From Clostridiales bacterium (GTDB lineage: Bacteria; Bacillota; Clostridia; Christensenellales; Aristaeellaceae): 49,613 nucleotides of DNA. This document shows, one piece after another, positions 48,581 to 49,613 of the stretch. The stretch covers positions 1-49,613 of the forward strand of contig SFET01000017.1 in NCBI GenBank assembly GCA_004557125.1. Direction: 5' to 3'. The notes under the pieces are model-generated. The model ran no database searches, had not been told where the DNA came from, and saw nothing but the letters and a program-made list of their open reading frames with translations. The position numbers were made by a program, and so were the translations under genes. Numbering within the stretch: the first letter of the stretch is position 1; each line of letters opens with the position of its first letter.

Positions 48581-48883
48581 TCATCGCTCGACGTTTGCGA
48601 GCTCCAGTATTCGACCCGCCATGGACGGATCGGTAATCGCCGCAACCATGCGGCCGGGTTTCCCGATTGCGTCGCCCAGTTCATGTTCGGGCGCGTAGAT
48701 CAGCGGCACCTCATGAAAGGCGCAGGCGTCGGACACGGCCTTGACCGCATTCTTTGCGGCGGCGCGATCCAGCACCACGGCGCAGGCGCTGCCCGCGCGC
48801 ACGGCCTGCACGCAGGCCTTCTCCCCGCTGATCAGTTTGCCCGCGCGCATGCACAGGCCCAGCATGTTCATCGCCCGCTTCAT
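48581..48883 (-). CDS. ylxQ: L7Ae/YlxQ-family ribosomal-associated protein
   Basis: A 100-aa L7Ae-fold RNA-binding protein: MLGLCMRAGKLISGEKACVQ, VVLDRAAAKNAVKAV and a C-terminal VAAITDPSMAG. Its conserved place is between ylxR and infB. It probably binds kink-turn RNA. The ATG overlaps the ylxR stop by 4 bp. Confidence 0.92.
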   Translation of the reverse strand: MKRAMNMLGLCMRAGKLISGEKACVQAVRAGSACAVVLDRAAAKNAVKAVSDACAFHEVPLIYAPEHELGDAIGKPGRMVAAITDPSMAGRILELANVER

Positions 48884-49161
48884 TTCGGCGCAGCGCTCTG
48901 AATCTGCGCTTCCAGCTGCCGGAACACATTCTCCTCGATCTTTGCGTCGAGGGCGCGATCCAGCGCGCGGGTCTTTTCCGCCTTCTTCAGGCAGTCGATG
49001 CTGTTGCAGACGTAGGCGCCGCGGCCCGGCGACCTTCCACCGAAATCAATGTGGGCGTCGCCGTCCTGGGGCTTCACCACCCGCAGCAGCGTGGCCTTGG
49101 GCTTCATTTCGCGGCATCCGACGCACATGCGCATCGGAATCTTGCGCGGCTTGACGGGCAT
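48880..49161 (-). CDS. rnpM: YlxR family RNA-binding protein (RnpM)
   Basis: A 93-aa protein with KIPMRMCVGCREMKPKATLLRVV and RSPGRGAYVCNSIDCLKKA, the diagnostic YlxR core. In Bacillus it binds RNase P RNA and modulates its activity. It starts at the nusA stop (overlap of 1 bp) and couples to ylxQ. Confidence 0.95.
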   Translation of the reverse strand: MPVKPRKIPMRMCVGCREMKPKATLLRVVKPQDGDAHIDFGGRSPGRGAYVCNSIDCLKKAEKTRALDRALDAKIEENVFRQLEAQIQSAAPK

Positions 49162-49613
49162 CAGGCCTCAACCTCCGCTTCCGTGCCGGCCTGCGCCTCC
49201 TGCTCCTCGGCGAGGGCCTCCATCTGGCTCTGGCTCTTGATGTCGATCTTCCAGCCGGTGAGCTTGGCGGCCAGGCGGGCGTTCTGGCCCTCCTTGCCGA
49301 TGGCCAGCGACAGCTGGTTGTCCGGCACGATGACCCGGGCGGCCTTCTCCGTCTCGGAGACGAACACGGAGATGACGCGCGCCGGATTGAGCGCGTTGGC
49401 GATGTACTCGGCAGGATCCGCCGACCACTTCACGATGTCGATCTTCTCCGTCTTGAGCTCGTTGACCACGTTCTCCACGCGCATGCCCCTGGGGCCAACG
49501 CAGGAGCCCACGGCGTCGATCATCGGATCGGTGGAATAGACGGCCATCTTGGTGCGGAAGCCGGCCTCGCGGGCGATGGACTTGATCTGCACCACGCCGG
49601 TGACGATCTCGGG
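49161..49613 (-). CDS. nusA: Transcription termination/antitermination factor NusA, C-terminal part (runs off the window)
   Basis: The last 150 residues are present. A KH region begins PEIVTG and continues RTKMAVYSTDPMIDAVGSCVGPRGMRV, then KIDIVKWSADPAEYIANAL, and a second KH loop LAIGKEGQNARLAAKLTGWKIDI. It ends in a short acidic tail with no extra acidic repeats, as in Gram-positive NusA. The N-terminal polymerase-binding and S1 domains lie beyond the window edge. Confidence 0.96.
   Translation of the reverse strand, partial: PEIVTGVVQIKSIAREAGFRTKMAVYSTDPMIDAVGSCVGPRGMRVENVVNELKTEKIDIVKWSADPAEYIANALNPARVISVFVSETEKAARVIVPDNQLSLAIGKEGQNARLAAKLTGWKIDIKSQSQMEALAEEQEAQAGTEAEVEA

Noticed and set aside
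45744..48698. 984-codon open frame on the plus strand opposite infB
   Set aside because: It is a mirror of the GC-rich infB codons, low in complexity, with no family motifs, while the minus-strand frame is unmistakable IF-2. Similar long antisense frames opposite purL, purF, pnp and proS were rejected for the same reason.

Overview
The window looks like a chromosomal segment of a high-GC, endospore-forming, anaerobic member of the Clostridia (Bacillota). The supporting evidence is a SpoIIID regulator, a T-box leader on proS, a nusA-ylxR-ylxQ-infB-rbfA-nrnA-truB-ribF-rpsO-pnp-M16 block in Firmicutes order, a high-molecular-weight rubredoxin, a PPi-type phosphofructokinase and a split PurH. An uncultured gut lineage (Christensenellales or Oscillospirales) would fit, but the sequence alone does not fix the genus. 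No phage, transposase, rRNA, tRNA or CRISPR array was found.

Layout. 1-336: 5' end of a class II fructose-bisphosphate aldolase gene. 540-1921: Nudix hydrolase and a TIM-barrel isomerase-like protein. 2009-2230: a structured intergenic repeat. 2232-4038: minus-strand operon of a Fur/PerR-type regulator, an SDR and a flavin reductase-rubredoxin fusion, with a candidate operator over its promoter. 4328-5101: small orphan protein and SRP RNA. 5236-7487: Xaa-Pro peptidase, EF-P and a CD1247-type protein. 7602-11294: sugar ABC transporter behind a consensus promoter. 11442-13454: proS with its T-box. 13513-13832: a probable type I toxin-antitoxin pair (26-aa holin-like peptide and convergent antisense RNA). 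13926-17872: small proteins, PPi-phosphofructokinase and aldo-keto reductase. 18055-20670: sporulation-flavoured cluster (Cys-rich protein, spoIIID, degenerate GH25-LysM protein). 20690-21234: yjdF riboswitch and yjdF. 21420-21640: second copy of the structured repeat, inverted. 21650-26899: MFS transporter, GntR-ABC operon, M20 hydrolase and DUF554 protein.

27180-38572 is a nine-gene purine operon, purE-C-F-M-N-(purO-type)-(AICAR transformylase)-D-L. It covers every step from PRPP to IMP except PurB and an optional PurK, and the bifunctional PurH is replaced by two separate proteins. 38630-49613, on the minus strand, is the translation and RNA-metabolism block, entering inside nusA and ending with the M16 peptidase. 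Its ribF encodes only the FAD synthetase half of the usual protein.

The observations most worth following up are the toxin-antitoxin locus, the two-copy repeat whose hairpins show compensatory base changes, the pnp leader with twin GGAGU-loop hairpins, the direct repeats spaced exactly 30 bp upstream of the DUF554 gene, and the single-domain RibF.
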